DNA of 64,000 nucleotides from contig NZ_JAHVJQ010000006.1 of the NCBI RefSeq assembly GCF_019801145.1, forward strand, positions 62,001 to 126,000, read 5' to 3'. The DNA is from Leisingera aquaemixtae. Lineage in GTDB: Bacteria; Pseudomonadota; Alphaproteobacteria; Rhodobacterales; Rhodobacteraceae. Positions 18,643-27,647 of the stretch are shown piece by piece. The notes under the pieces are model-generated. The model saw only the letters and a list, made by a program, of their open reading frames with translations, searched no databases and was not told where the DNA came from. Numbering within the stretch: the stretch's first letter is position 1; each line of letters starts with the position of its first letter. The position numbers and the translations under genes are program-made.

Positions 18643-19289
18643 CCACTGAAAACCTGCTCAAAGCTGCGCCTGAGGGCGACATCCACATCCGCCAGCGTGA
18701 CCGGCAGGCCCAGGTCCACCAGGCTGGTCACCCCGTATTCGGTGATGCCGCAGGGCACGATGCCGGTGAAATGCTCCAGCTCCGGCTCGACGTTGATCGA
18801 AATGCCGTGGAAGCTTACCCATTTGCGCAGCCGGATGCCGATGGCAGCGATCTTGTCCTCGGCCATGGCGCCCGAGATGGTGCGAGGCTTGTCCGGCCGC
18901 TCGACCCAGACGCCGACCCGGCCGTCGCGGATGTGGCCCTTGATGTTGAATTCTTCCAGCGCCGCGATCACCCAGGTTTCCAGCTGCTGCACGAAGCGGC
19001 GCACGTCATGGCCGCGCTGGCCGACATTCAGCATCACATAGACCACCCGCTGGCCCGGCCCGTGGTAGGTGTACTGGCCGCCGCGCTTGCTTTCATAAAC
19101 TGGAAAGCGGTCCGGGTCGGTCAGGTCTTCGCGCCTGGCCGAAGTGCCGGCAGTGTAAAGCGGCGGATGTTCGACCAGCCAGATGCATTCCTCCGCCGAT
19201 CCGGCTGCAATCGCCGCCGCGCGCTCCTCCATGAAGGCAACCGCTTGATCGTAATCGACTAAACCGTCCGATGTGATCCACTCAACCAT
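18639..19289 (-). CDS. lipB: Lipoyl(octanoyl) transferase
   Basis: LipB moves octanoyl groups from acyl carrier protein to lipoyl domains of 2-oxoacid dehydrogenases and the glycine cleavage H protein. The 216-residue product has [19 protein letters not shown], the family stretch [29 protein letters not shown] with the lysine region, and [15 protein letters not shown] with the catalytic Cys. It is convergent with the LuxR/hydrolase-like gene and overlaps its stop by four bases. Confidence 0.97.
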   Translation of the reverse strand: MVEWITSDGLVDYDQAVAFMEERAAAIAAGSAEECIWLVEHPPLYTAGTSARREDLTDPDRFPVYESKRGGQYTYHGPGQRVVYVMLNVGQRGHDVRRFVQQLETWVIAALEEFNIKGHIRDGRVGVWVERPDKPRTISGAMAEDKIAAIGIRLRKWVSFHGISINVEPELEHFTGIVPCGITEYGVTSLVDLGLPVTLADVDVALRRSFEQVFSG

Positions 19290-19415
19290 GGCTGTAGCCG
19301 TCCTTTTCCATCACGTGCGCGGTTTCCAGGAAAATTTGACCTGAAAACCCTAGGTGCCAGCGCTCCCTGTGGAGTATCCTGATTCCGTAACCAGTATCCA
19401 TAGGGGGCGAGTATC

Positions 19416-21032
19416 ATGTTTACCAAGCCGCTCAAGCCGGCCCTGACAGCCGCTTTTCTGGCAACCTCCGCCACCGGTCCCGCAATTGCAGATGAGCTCG
19501 GCGCTGCAATTGCCGGCGCTGTGATCGGCGGCGTCATTGTCAATGAGGTTCATAAGAACAAGCAGCGCCAGCGCAATGCCGCGACCACCTACCGGCGTGC
19601 GCCCGTTTATTCCGCGGCGAGGGCGGAAAACCGCGAAACGCAGGTGGCTCTCAACTATTTCGGGTTCAACGCGGGTTCGCCGGACGGGGTGCTGGGGCGG
19701 CGGTCGCGGGCGGCCATCACCCAGTACCAGATCCACATGGGCTATCCGGCCACAGGCCACCTGACGCCGTATGAACGGAATTTCCTGGTCAGTTCCTACA
19801 ACCGCGCGCAAGTGGGCGGCCCGGAAGTGATCAGGGCGATGCAAGGGCCGAATGGCGTGCGCGCAGTGCTGCATACCTGGCGGGATGAGGCCGCGGGCAT
19901 CCGCTCGGCAGGCAGCAGCTATGCCGGCGGCGGCTACGGCGGGCTTCCGCCCGAGGTCAGCCATGCGGTGGACGAGATTGCGGCAAGCTCCGAGCCGACG
20001 GGCGAGCAGTTGCTGCAGCGCACCGGCTTCCTGCAGCTGGCAGACCTGAATGGCGACGGCCGCAACGACTATGTGCTGGATACATCGGTCTCCGGCAGTT
20101 CCTTCTGGTGCGGTGCATCGAATTGCTCGGTGATGGTCTTTGCCTCGACCCCGCAGGGTTATCAGCGCAATGATTTCCTGGCCCGCGGCGTGACCCCGGC
20201 CAGCTTTGCCTGCCATCAGGGCAACTGCCGGATGACGGATACCGGCGCAGAGGCCCCGGTTCAGGCGGCGCAGCAGACCCGCAGCACCGTCACGGCCTTT
20301 GCCGGGCAGGAAAATGCGTCGCTGGGCGGCATCACCCTGTTCGATGAGCCTGAGCAAAGCGCTTCTCTCACCAGCTATTGCAGCAAGGTGAGCCTGCTGA
20401 CCAGCTCCAACGGCGGCTTCACGACGGTGGACAGCATGAACGACCCGGAACTGGCGCTGGGCGAGCAGTTCTGCTTGGCGCGCACTTATGCCATCAACGC
20501 AGGCGAAGCCCGCGCGACCAAGGTCGCAGGGGCCTCGCAGGCGCAGATCGACAGCCAGTGCGACGCCTTCGGGCCTGCCTTGAAACCCTATCTTGCCAAG
20601 CTGGGCATCTCTGGCAGCGGCGAAGTGATGGGCGACGTGCAGAAATTTGTCCTGCAATCCGGCATGTCGCTGGAGCAGCTCTCCAATACCGCGGGGATCT
20701 GCCTGTTTTCCGGCTACCGGCGCGACGACATGGATGTTGCGCTGGGCGCGGCACTGATCCTGACCGGCACCGGCCAGCGGCCCTATGCGGAACTGATCGG
20801 CCATCATCTGGCGCTGGGCTTCGGCGCACCGAACGCGGTGAAGAAGGCGCAGGAATGGTACAGCATGGCGGTGATTGCGCTTGAAAGCGGCGCCGAACCC
20901 GTCTTTGCGCCGGGCCAGTCCGGGCGGGCCGAGCTGATCAAGACGGCGTCGAGAGAGCTGGCGGGCGGCCGGGTGCAGCCGGTGCAGGCCTCCGGCGGCG
21001 CAGCGTCGCTGCCGACCTTCGGCACCGACTGA
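19416..21032 (+). CDS. Secreted peptidoglycan-binding-domain protein
   Basis: The 538-residue product begins with a signal peptide (cleavage likely after AIA, about residue 26). A PG_binding_1-type domain follows at about residues 68-125 (TQVALNYFGFNAGSPDGVLGRR). A later segment, LADLNGDGRNDYVLD (about 208-222), resembles an FG-GAP or EF-hand-like calcium loop. The C-terminal half contains paired cysteines that may form disulfides, consistent with a periplasmic location. The binding domain suggests attachment to cell-wall glycan; no catalytic domain is seen. Confidence 0.82.
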   Translation: MFTKPLKPALTAAFLATSATGPAIADELGAAIAGAVIGGVIVNEVHKNKQRQRNAATTYRRAPVYSAARAENRETQVALNYFGFNAGSPDGVLGRRSRAAITQYQIHMGYPATGHLTPYERNFLVSSYNRAQVGGPEVIRAMQGPNGVRAVLHTWRDEAAGIRSAGSSYAGGGYGGLPPEVSHAVDEIAASSEPTGEQLLQRTGFLQLADLNGDGRNDYVLDTSVSGSSFWCGASNCSVMVFASTPQGYQRNDFLARGVTPASFACHQGNCRMTDTGAEAPVQAAQQTRSTVTAFAGQENASLGGITLFDEPEQSASLTSYCSKVSLLTSSNGGFTTVDSMNDPELALGEQFCLARTYAINAGEARATKVAGASQAQIDSQCDAFGPALKPYLAKLGISGSGEVMGDVQKFVLQSGMSLEQLSNTAGICLFSGYRRDDMDVALGAALILTGTGQRPYAELIGHHLALGFGAPNAVKKAQEWYSMAVIALESGAEPVFAPGQSGRAELIKTASRELAGGRVQPVQASGGAASLPTFGTD

Positions 21033-21060
21033 AGCTTTCGCGGAAGCAGCAGAAATCAGG

Positions 21061-21088
21061 CGGCCGGCAGCATTGCCGGCCGTTTTCC
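21061..21088 (+). terminator. Terminator of the peptidoglycan-binding protein gene
   Basis: CGGCCGGCA and TGCCGGCCG arms with a four-base loop are followed by TTTTCC, about 28 bases past the stop codon. Confidence 0.85.
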
Positions 21089-21217
21089 ACAGCGTATCTC
21101 AGCGCTGGACCGGACCTGACAGCAAGTGCCTCAGCCGGAATCCCCCTCTGTTTTCCTGCGCTTAGAAGCGGGCGGGCGGCAGCCGGAACATTCTGCGCAA
21201 AAAAGATGATTTTCGGC

Positions 21218-21246
21218 TTCACATCGCAACCGCGCTGGTCTATACG
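21218..21246 (+). promoter_or_regulatory. Predicted sigma-70 promoter of tRNA-Leu
   Basis: TTCACA and TATACG are separated by exactly 17 bases and end 24 bases before the mature tRNA 5' end. Confidence 0.55.
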
Positions 21247-21270
21247 CCGCTACACCAAGCCTAAGACAGT

Positions 21271-21357
21271 GCGGTCGTGGCGGAATTGGTAGACGCGCAG
21301 CGTTGAGGTCGCTGTTCCTTAACCGGAGTGGAAGTTCGAGTCTTCTCGACCGCACCA
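21271..21357 (+). tRNA. tRNA-Leu (anticodon GAG)
   Basis: The 87-base gene has a 7-bp acceptor stem (GCGGTCG with CGACCGC), discriminator A and an encoded CCA. The anticodon stem CAGCG/CGCTG frames the loop TTGAGGT, giving anticodon GAG at 21305-21307. A long variable arm and the T-loop GTTCGAGTC fit leucine tRNA. It decodes CUC and CUU. Confidence 0.97.
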
Positions 21358-21560
21358 ACTTTTCCCAAAATCACCCGAAGATCTGTGCACCGTATCCTCC
21401 AGGGCGATGCCGTTCCTGTTGCGGGAATATCAACTGGCAGCGGCCTTGCGGGTCGTCTGCGGCGTTTCCCGGTTTCTGCAAGTACAGGCGTCAGCTATAA
21501 GGTTGCTGCTCCAGGTTTCAGCAGGCCCGGGGCCAAAAATGCCTAACGTGATGCAGCAGT

Positions 21561-23834
21561 ATGCCGACTTCAGACCCCGGGGCTTGCAGCAGCAGGATCC
21601 TTGAACGCGAACTGAGCGCGCTGACCCTGGCGGGGAGGCGCCTGCTCGACGCCGTGGAGATGACCGCGCCGGAAGGCCGGTTTGCCCGGCTGTTCTTCCG
21701 GTCCGGCACCGCGCCTGCGGGCATCAGTGTCCCCAAGGGCAGCAAGGCGGTTCTGCACAATTTCGGCGGGGCGCCAGTCCTGGATACCGGGATCGGGACG
21801 GCAGGCGCGCCGGCCGCGGTGGTGTTGGATGGCACCTTGCACAAGGTTGCAGTGCATCTGGATGAAACGGCGCTTTTTGCCGGGCTGAATGTTCTGGCCG
21901 CGGTCCGCAATGGCGAGACGGCGGAAACTGCGGCTGACTGGCTGCGCTTTCACGTTCAGCAGCACGGCATGCAGGGGGCAGTCATCTTTGACCGGGCGCC
22001 GCCGGAAGACAGCCGCAGCTTCATCCGAAGCTTGCGGGCGCAGGCTGAAAACTTGGACGGTCTGGAACGTGTAGTGGTGGTGCACGCCGGGCTGCCTCTG
22101 GGCAAGGAGGGGCTGCCGGAGGAAGCGCATCCTTTCAACGTGCCGGGCGCGCCGGGCAAGGACCGGATGGAGATCCCGCCCGCCGATCCCTGGCGGGCGC
22201 CGCTGGGCGAGGTTCTGATCTACGAGATCCTGCGCGCCCGCTTCCTGGCGCGCGCGCGTGCGGCGGCCAATATCGACCTGTTCGATCTGCTGGCCCCGGG
22301 GGAGGGGCCGAATGTATTTGACCGCGCGGTCGCCGCGCCCTCGGGCTGCGTCCGCCTCGGCGGGGTGCAGGCCTATCCCTGGCGGGTGCGCAAGGGCGAT
22401 ACGCCAGCCTTTGCGGATCACATTTGCACCCAGTTCGACGCATCTGGCGAGCGCCCGCGCTGGTGCCTTGCGCCTGCCAAGGCCGGGCCGGACTGCATCT
22501 GGCGGCTGATCCGGGTGGTGGGCGCGGAGCCTGATCCCGGCCAGGACGTGCGCTTTTACCGCTGCATGGCGCTGCGGCATCCGGCCGATACCGTTTCCAA
22601 GCTGGTGCCGAAAACCAGCCTGGTGGAAACCCCGGAGCTGCTGAAACTGGCCACCGGCCACTTCAACGCCAAGCCCGTGCGCATTCCCGAGGAGAAGGCC
22701 GTCAAGCCCGGCTGCGACAAACAAAAAACCACCGTGGTTACCACGATGAAGAACGAAGGCCCCTTTATCCTGGAATGGCTGGCCTATCACCGGATGATCG
22801 GGGTGGATGACTTTCTGGTCTACACCAACGACTGCACCGATGGCACCGACACCATGCTGCAACTGCTGCAGCGCAAGGGACTGGTGCAGCACCGCGAAAA
22901 CCCCTTTCGCAATACCGGTCTGAAGCCGCAGCACGCGGCGCTGCAGGCGGCTGATAACGAACCGGTCATCCAGAATGCCGACTGGGTGGTCTGCATGGAC
23001 GTGGATGAGTTCATCAACATCAAATGCGGCGAAGGACGGCTGGCGGATCTGTTCGAGGCTGTAGGCGACGCCAACATGATCTCAATGACCTGGCGGCTGT
23101 TCGGCAATAACGATGTGCGCGACTTCAGCGGCGATCTGATCCTGCGCGACTTCACCCGCTGCGCCCACGAAGTCACCCGCAAGCCGCATCAGGCCTGGGG
23201 CTTCAAGACGCTGTACCGCAACACCGGCATCTTCAAGAAGCTGGGGGTGCACCGCCCCAAAGGGCTTAAGCCGCAGCTGTGGGAGGACATCCGCTGGGTC
23301 AACGGCTCCGGCCGGGACATGCCGCGGGAGATGTTTCGCAACGGCTGGCGCTCGTCGATGAGCACCTACGGCTATGACTTGGTGCAGCTCAACCATTACG
23401 CCGTGCGCAGCGCCGAAAGCTTCCTGGTCAAGCGCGACCGGGGGCGGGTCAACCATGTCGACCGCGACCAGGGCCTGTCCTACTGGTTCCGGATGAACAA
23501 CAACGCCGAGGAGGAGCGCTCGATCCAGCGCATGATCCCGGCGCTGGAGGCCGAGATGGCGCAGTTGCTGGCGGACCCGGACATCGCTGCCGCGCATGAA
23601 CATTCCTGCCGCAAGCACCGGGAAAAGATCGAAGAGCTGAAGACCCGCGATGACATGATTGCGCTATTCAGCGAACTGACCAGCGGCAAACTGAGAAAGC
23701 TGTCCCGGATGCACGCGCATTTCGGCGCCAACGTGTTCCTCAGCGGCCCGGGCGTGGTCCCGGACGAGATCGCCGAAAAGGAGCCAGGCGACGATTTCTG
23801 GTTCACGGTGGCGCGCGGCGAAACCACACATTGA
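21561..23834 (+). CDS. Large protein with tandem GT-A-like domains (GT2/GT92-like glycosyltransferase)
   Basis: This 757-residue soluble protein has a recognisable glycosyltransferase domain in its second half: TTVVTTMKNEGPFILEWL (about residue 390), then CMDVDEF with the metal-binding DxD at about 480-482, then a domain of the Glyco_tranf_2_4/GT92 kind. The first half repeats the same order in weaker form: VLAAVRNGETAETAADWL (about 110) and NIDLFDLLAPGEG (about 238). I infer an internal duplication with a diverged N-terminal copy. It opens an accessory cluster of five genes and probably acts on a surface glycan. Confidence 0.82.
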   Translation: MPTSDPGACSSRILERELSALTLAGRRLLDAVEMTAPEGRFARLFFRSGTAPAGISVPKGSKAVLHNFGGAPVLDTGIGTAGAPAAVVLDGTLHKVAVHLDETALFAGLNVLAAVRNGETAETAADWLRFHVQQHGMQGAVIFDRAPPEDSRSFIRSLRAQAENLDGLERVVVVHAGLPLGKEGLPEEAHPFNVPGAPGKDRMEIPPADPWRAPLGEVLIYEILRARFLARARAAANIDLFDLLAPGEGPNVFDRAVAAPSGCVRLGGVQAYPWRVRKGDTPAFADHICTQFDASGERPRWCLAPAKAGPDCIWRLIRVVGAEPDPGQDVRFYRCMALRHPADTVSKLVPKTSLVETPELLKLATGHFNAKPVRIPEEKAVKPGCDKQKTTVVTTMKNEGPFILEWLAYHRMIGVDDFLVYTNDCTDGTDTMLQLLQRKGLVQHRENPFRNTGLKPQHAALQAADNEPVIQNADWVVCMDVDEFINIKCGEGRLADLFEAVGDANMISMTWRLFGNNDVRDFSGDLILRDFTRCAHEVTRKPHQAWGFKTLYRNTGIFKKLGVHRPKGLKPQLWEDIRWVNGSGRDMPREMFRNGWRSSMSTYGYDLVQLNHYAVRSAESFLVKRDRGRVNHVDRDQGLSYWFRMNNNAEEERSIQRMIPALEAEMAQLLADPDIAAAHEHSCRKHREKIEELKTRDDMIALFSELTSGKLRKLSRMHAHFGANVFLSGPGVVPDEIAEKEPGDDFWFTVARGETTH

Positions 23835-23893
23835 GCCTTCCAATCCTGGGCAGATTGACAGGCTTTCTGACGGCGGGCTAAATTTCGGTAACA

Positions 23894-23915
23894 AAAAGGC
23901 CGCTTAAGCGGCTTC
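23894..23915 (+). terminator. Possible terminator after the tandem glycosyltransferase gene
   Basis: The perfect palindrome GCCGCTTAAGCGGC (23899-23912) is preceded by AAAAA and followed by TTCTGT. Its T-run on the plus strand is poor, so partial termination or a bidirectional role is possible. Confidence 0.45.
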
Positions 23916-23944
23916 TGTATTGAGTGCAACAAGGGGCAGAAATC

Positions 23945-25513
23945 ATGGCGCTTCCGGCCATTGCGTCACTATGGGTGGGCGCCGAACTCAGCTGGCTGGA
24001 ACAGCTCTGCCTGAAGTCCTTTCTCGACAACGGACACGAGGTGGTCCTGTTTACCTACGGCGAGGTCAAGGGCGTGCCCGATGGCGTGCAAGTGGCTGAT
24101 GCCAATGAGATCCTGCCTGCCGACAACATCATCCGCCATGCCAAAACCGGCAGTCCGGCCTATCATGCGGATGTGTTCCGCCTCCATATGCTGCGCCAGA
24201 CCAATTATGTCTGGGCCGATACCGATGCTTATTGCTGCCAGCCCTGGGACATCCGGGGCAAACACTTCCATGGCTGGATCTCGGACGACAAGCCGATGGT
24301 CAACAACGGGGTGCTGCGGCTGCCCAAGACTTCCAGGACGCTGAAGGCGATGCTGCGGTTCACCAGCGATGAATACCCCATCCCGCCGTGGTACTCTGCA
24401 GAGAAGCAGGCGGAGCTTCAGGCGCTGAAGGACCGGGGCGAAGGGGTGCATGTCTCGCTGCTGCCCTGGGGGGTGTGGGGGCCTGATGCGCTGACGTGGT
24501 TCCTGCAGGAAACCGGCGAGATATCCCGCTCGCAGCCCGGCCATGTGATTTACCCTGTGCCGTTTAAGAACGCAGGCGTTGTGCTCAACCCGAACCGGCC
24601 TGTTCAGGCGGCCAGGCTGATCCGCGACGACACTTTGTCGATCCACTTCTGGGGCCGCCGCTTTCGCAATATCGCCGCCAAATACGGCGGCGTACCGGCC
24701 GAAGGCTGCTATGTCCACGGACTGCTGGCCAAACATGGCATCGATGCGGAAAAGACCCGGCACCTGCTGGCGCCGCCGCCGCAAGCGGAACCTGCGACAG
24801 CAGACCCGGTCGATCCGGCCTCGCTGGATTTCTCGATGTTCACGGATCAGGACGTGGCCAATATCCTGCTGCAGCGCTCTGAACTGGCAAGCTCCGGCCA
24901 GACCATCAGGGACTGGCTGGCGGGCGATGAACAGCTTCTGCTGGATGAAGCCCGCGGGCAGCGGGAACATATTCTTCGCGGGGCGGTGGGCATCGCCGGG
25001 CGGGAATGCGGTTTCTTCCTGAATTCCACGGACAGCATCGCCCCCGAACGGGCCGCAGATATCGGTTGCGGATATGCTTTTGCCAGCCTGCTGCTGCACC
25101 GCCGCTACGGCTGCAGCATCTTGCTGATTGATATCGAAGAGGGCAACGAACGCCATTTCGGCTTTGAGGGGGAGGGCGCGGGTTACAGCAGCCTGAAAAC
25201 CGCCCGCGCCTTTCTGGAGCAGAACGGCGTGCCGTCCGAGAAAATCACGACGGTCAATCCGAAGACGGACGATACCGCCGCGCTGGGCGCCTTTGACCTG
25301 GTCATCAGCCTGGCGTCCTGCGGCTTCCATTACCCGGTCAGCACTTACGAGGATCTGTTCCGCAGCCAGATCAGCGGCGGCGGCGGCATTGTCCTGGACA
25401 TCCGCAAGGGGTCGGGCGGTATCGGCGCCATGAAGAGTTTTGGCACTGTCGAAGTCCTGGCCAAGCATGGCAAATACTCCACCGTTCTAACCCGCAAGGG
25501 ACAGCAGAAATGA
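23945..25513 (+). CDS. Fusion of DXD-type glycosyltransferase and methyltransferase-like domain
   Basis: The ATG at 23945 is preceded by GGGGCAGAAATC; the product has about 522 residues. Residues 1-280 look like the sugar-binding DXD glycosyltransferase family (capsular or GT32-like): SPAYHADVFRLHML, then YVWADTDAYC with the DxD at about 90-92, and MVNNGVLRLP. Residues about 365-510 form a SAM-methyltransferase-like Rossmann domain with ADIGCGYAFASLLLHRRYGC and LLIDIEE. The stop overlaps the FkbM gene start (ATGA). It probably attaches and methylates a sugar on a surface polymer; substrates are unknown. Confidence 0.82.
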   Translation: MALPAIASLWVGAELSWLEQLCLKSFLDNGHEVVLFTYGEVKGVPDGVQVADANEILPADNIIRHAKTGSPAYHADVFRLHMLRQTNYVWADTDAYCCQPWDIRGKHFHGWISDDKPMVNNGVLRLPKTSRTLKAMLRFTSDEYPIPPWYSAEKQAELQALKDRGEGVHVSLLPWGVWGPDALTWFLQETGEISRSQPGHVIYPVPFKNAGVVLNPNRPVQAARLIRDDTLSIHFWGRRFRNIAAKYGGVPAEGCYVHGLLAKHGIDAEKTRHLLAPPPQAEPATADPVDPASLDFSMFTDQDVANILLQRSELASSGQTIRDWLAGDEQLLLDEARGQREHILRGAVGIAGRECGFFLNSTDSIAPERAADIGCGYAFASLLLHRRYGCSILLIDIEEGNERHFGFEGEGAGYSSLKTARAFLEQNGVPSEKITTVNPKTDDTAALGAFDLVISLASCGFHYPVSTYEDLFRSQISGGGGIVLDIRKGSGGIGAMKSFGTVEVLAKHGKYSTVLTRKGQQK

Positions 25514-26211
25514 CGGAAATCCTCGAAACCCACGGGGTGAAGATCCCGCTGAACCCGGATGTCATCACCTCTAAGATCGAACGCGCAATCCGCAAGGACC
25601 GCTATGAGCTGGACGAGGTCTCCGGCACGCCGAAGTTTCTCGAAAAAGACGACCGGGTGATCGAGCTGGGAGCCGGGATCGGGTTCATTTCCTCGTTTCT
25701 GGGCGTCAATCTGGGGGTCGAAAACGTGCTGTGCGTCGAGGCAGACCCATCGCTCTGCGCTTTCATCCGGAATGTCCACGAATTGAACGGCTTGTCCGCG
25801 GCACAGGTGCGCAATTGCGTCGCCCTGAATGATGCCGGGTCCGAAGGCCCGGTTTCATTCTATGTCCGCGAGCAGTTTTGGTCTTCTTCCCTTGATGGGG
25901 AGGAGCCTTTTGAAAAAGCCATCGAAGTGCCGGGCGTCCGTCTGTCGAAAATGATCCGGGATTTCAACGCCAACACCCTGATCGTGGACATCGAGGGCGG
26001 AGAGCGCGATCTGTTCGCGCCTGCGGATCTGAGCGGGATCGACAAGATCTTCTTGGAGATCCATACGCGAAAAATTAAGAAAATTGGGATAAAACAATGT
26101 TTTGACGCGCTGTCACAGAGCGGCTTTTGCTACGACCAGCAAGTCAGCCGCGGCGGATCTGTTCTGTTCCGGCGCATCCCAAGATGGCAGCTAAAGCAAT
26201 ATGCTGGGTAA
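25510..26211 (+). CDS. FkbM-family methyltransferase
   Basis: The 233-residue protein has the SAM-binding motif VIELGAGIGFISSFLG (about residues 50-65), followed by VLCVEADPSLCAFIRNVHELNG, a signature of FkbM O-methyltransferases. LIVDIEGGERDLF (about 157-169) is the family's conserved acidic motif IDIEGxE. Such enzymes often methylate sugars of surface glycans or glycosylated lipids. It is translationally coupled to the preceding GT-methyltransferase fusion and overlaps the next gene by 11 bases. Confidence 0.9.
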   Translation: MTEILETHGVKIPLNPDVITSKIERAIRKDRYELDEVSGTPKFLEKDDRVIELGAGIGFISSFLGVNLGVENVLCVEADPSLCAFIRNVHELNGLSAAQVRNCVALNDAGSEGPVSFYVREQFWSSSLDGEEPFEKAIEVPGVRLSKMIRDFNANTLIVDIEGGERDLFAPADLSGIDKIFLEIHTRKIKKIGIKQCFDALSQSGFCYDQQVSRGGSVLFRRIPRWQLKQYAG

Positions 26212-27574
26212 CAGCTTCGACTTCCAAACGGTTCTGCCCGCACTGGATGCGGATGAGGTCAGCACTATTGCGGATGTGAACGGCCAGGCACCCGGGCTGG
26301 CGGCGCTGCTGCACCAGCGCTACGGCTGCGGGATCGACGTTATCTGCCTGGACAGCACGGGGGGCTTCGCGCCCTTGCCGGAGGCGCAGCTGGCGGAATA
26401 CATGTCAGCGCTGGACCGCGGCGGGGTCGACCGGGAGGCCGTCCGCGTGGTGGCCCGTCCGCGCCGCCTTGGCCAATATGATGTGCTGATTTCGCTGAAC
26501 GGCTTTGGCGCCGTTCACAAGCCCCAGAACCTCAAATACGTGCTGGACCGTGCGCTGCATCCGCTCAGCCGGGCGGTAATCGAGATCCGCAAGGGCTCCG
26601 GCAGCTATCCGTTTCTGAAATCCTACGGCGGCTGCAACACGCTGAAGCTGCCGGAGGAAGGCGCCAACGGGCTTGCGGTGCTTTCTGTCGAGCCGCAGGA
26701 GGATGCAAAGCCGGCTGAGGGCTGGGCGCAGACGGCACAGGCGCTGGCGGGCGAGGAGGGGTTCTTTTCCGAGCTCAGCGAGCATTCCTTCCTGTTCGTT
26801 CCCCGCGGCGGCACCCTTGTCGTGACCTTTGACAACCTCGACATCGCAATGACCAAGCGCGCGGAGCGGCGGCCCTGGGGGTATGGCTTCATCGAGGCGC
26901 AAGGCTGGTCGATGCTAGGGGTCATGGCCAACGGCTGGACCTGGTTCCGCCACCAGGAGGTTATCCGCAAGTTCGAGGAGCTGCGCGACAGCGGATTCTT
27001 CGCGCAGTTTTCCCGGGTGGTGTTCTACGGCGCGTCGATGGGCGGCTATGCGGCGGCGGCCTTTGCCGCGGCGGCGCCAGGGTCAACGGTGTTCGCGATC
27101 AGCCCGCAATCCACCCTCGACAAATCTCTGGTGCCCTGGGAAACGCGCTACAGAAAAGTCTGGGAGCGGGATTTTTCCGGCCCCTTCGGCAATGCGGCGC
27201 TGGCCAGCCGCGGGGCTGGGGATGTGCATATCATGTACGATCCTTATGTGGCGCTGGACGCTGCCCATGCGGCCCGGTTCACCGGCGCCAATGTCACCTT
27301 GTGGCGCTGCCCGCTGCTGGGGCACCGGCTTGGGTCCTCGCTGCAGCAGATGGGGGTTCTGCAGGAAATCGCCTGCGGCGCCATCGCCGGCGATCTGACG
27401 CCGCAGCGTTTCCACCAGTTGCTGCGCAAGCGCCGCGGCTTTCCCCGGTTCCAGCGGGAGCTGGCGAACCTGGCACTGGACCGCGGCCATCCGGGGCTTG
27501 CGAAACAGGTCTGCACGTATATTTTGCGCCAGCGGGACGACCGGTTCTTCCGCCGGTTGAAGGACCGTCTGTGA
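26201..27574 (+). CDS. Degenerate methyltransferase-like domain fused to an alpha/beta hydrolase
   Basis: The 457-residue protein has two parts. Residues about 15-150 mirror the C-terminal methyltransferase-like domain two genes upstream (IADVNGQAPGLAALLHQRYGC; VLISLNGFG; VIEIRKGSG), but the glycine-rich SAM loop has become IADVNGQAPG, so binding is doubtful. Residues about 190-400 look like an alpha/beta hydrolase: FYGASMGGYAAAAF holds the nucleophile Ser (about 279), and LLGHRLGSSL offers a histidine. It may remove or transfer an acyl group on a glycan. Some databases may label homologues PAPS reductase; nothing here supports that. Confidence 0.75.
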   Translation: MLGNSFDFQTVLPALDADEVSTIADVNGQAPGLAALLHQRYGCGIDVICLDSTGGFAPLPEAQLAEYMSALDRGGVDREAVRVVARPRRLGQYDVLISLNGFGAVHKPQNLKYVLDRALHPLSRAVIEIRKGSGSYPFLKSYGGCNTLKLPEEGANGLAVLSVEPQEDAKPAEGWAQTAQALAGEEGFFSELSEHSFLFVPRGGTLVVTFDNLDIAMTKRAERRPWGYGFIEAQGWSMLGVMANGWTWFRHQEVIRKFEELRDSGFFAQFSRVVFYGASMGGYAAAAFAAAAPGSTVFAISPQSTLDKSLVPWETRYRKVWERDFSGPFGNAALASRGAGDVHIMYDPYVALDAAHAARFTGANVTLWRCPLLGHRLGSSLQQMGVLQEIACGAIAGDLTPQRFHQLLRKRRGFPRFQRELANLALDRGHPGLAKQVCTYILRQRDDRFFRRLKDRL

Positions 27575-27647
27575 TCTGTGCAGAGGGCCGCGCGGCAGGC
27601 TGCGATCACGCCGCCAGGATTAACCCGGACAGGGGCTGGACAGAACG

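Noticed and set aside
19350-20807. Minus-strand frame of 485 codons opposite the peptidoglycan-binding gene
   Set aside because: The plus-strand gene has a signal peptide and domain; the antisense frame has none.
21271-21560. Integration site at the tRNA-Leu 3' end
   Set aside because: No duplicated tRNA end, integrase or direct repeat could be found at the far side of the accessory cluster.
21570-22934. Minus-strand frame of 454 codons opposite the tandem glycosyltransferase
   Set aside because: No domain; mirror of a gene with clear glycosyltransferase motifs.
26201-27574. Labelling the hydrolase fusion as PAPS reductase
   Set aside because: No PAPS-reductase cysteine motif or ATP-pyrophosphatase loop is visible; the GASMGG elbow supports a hydrolase.
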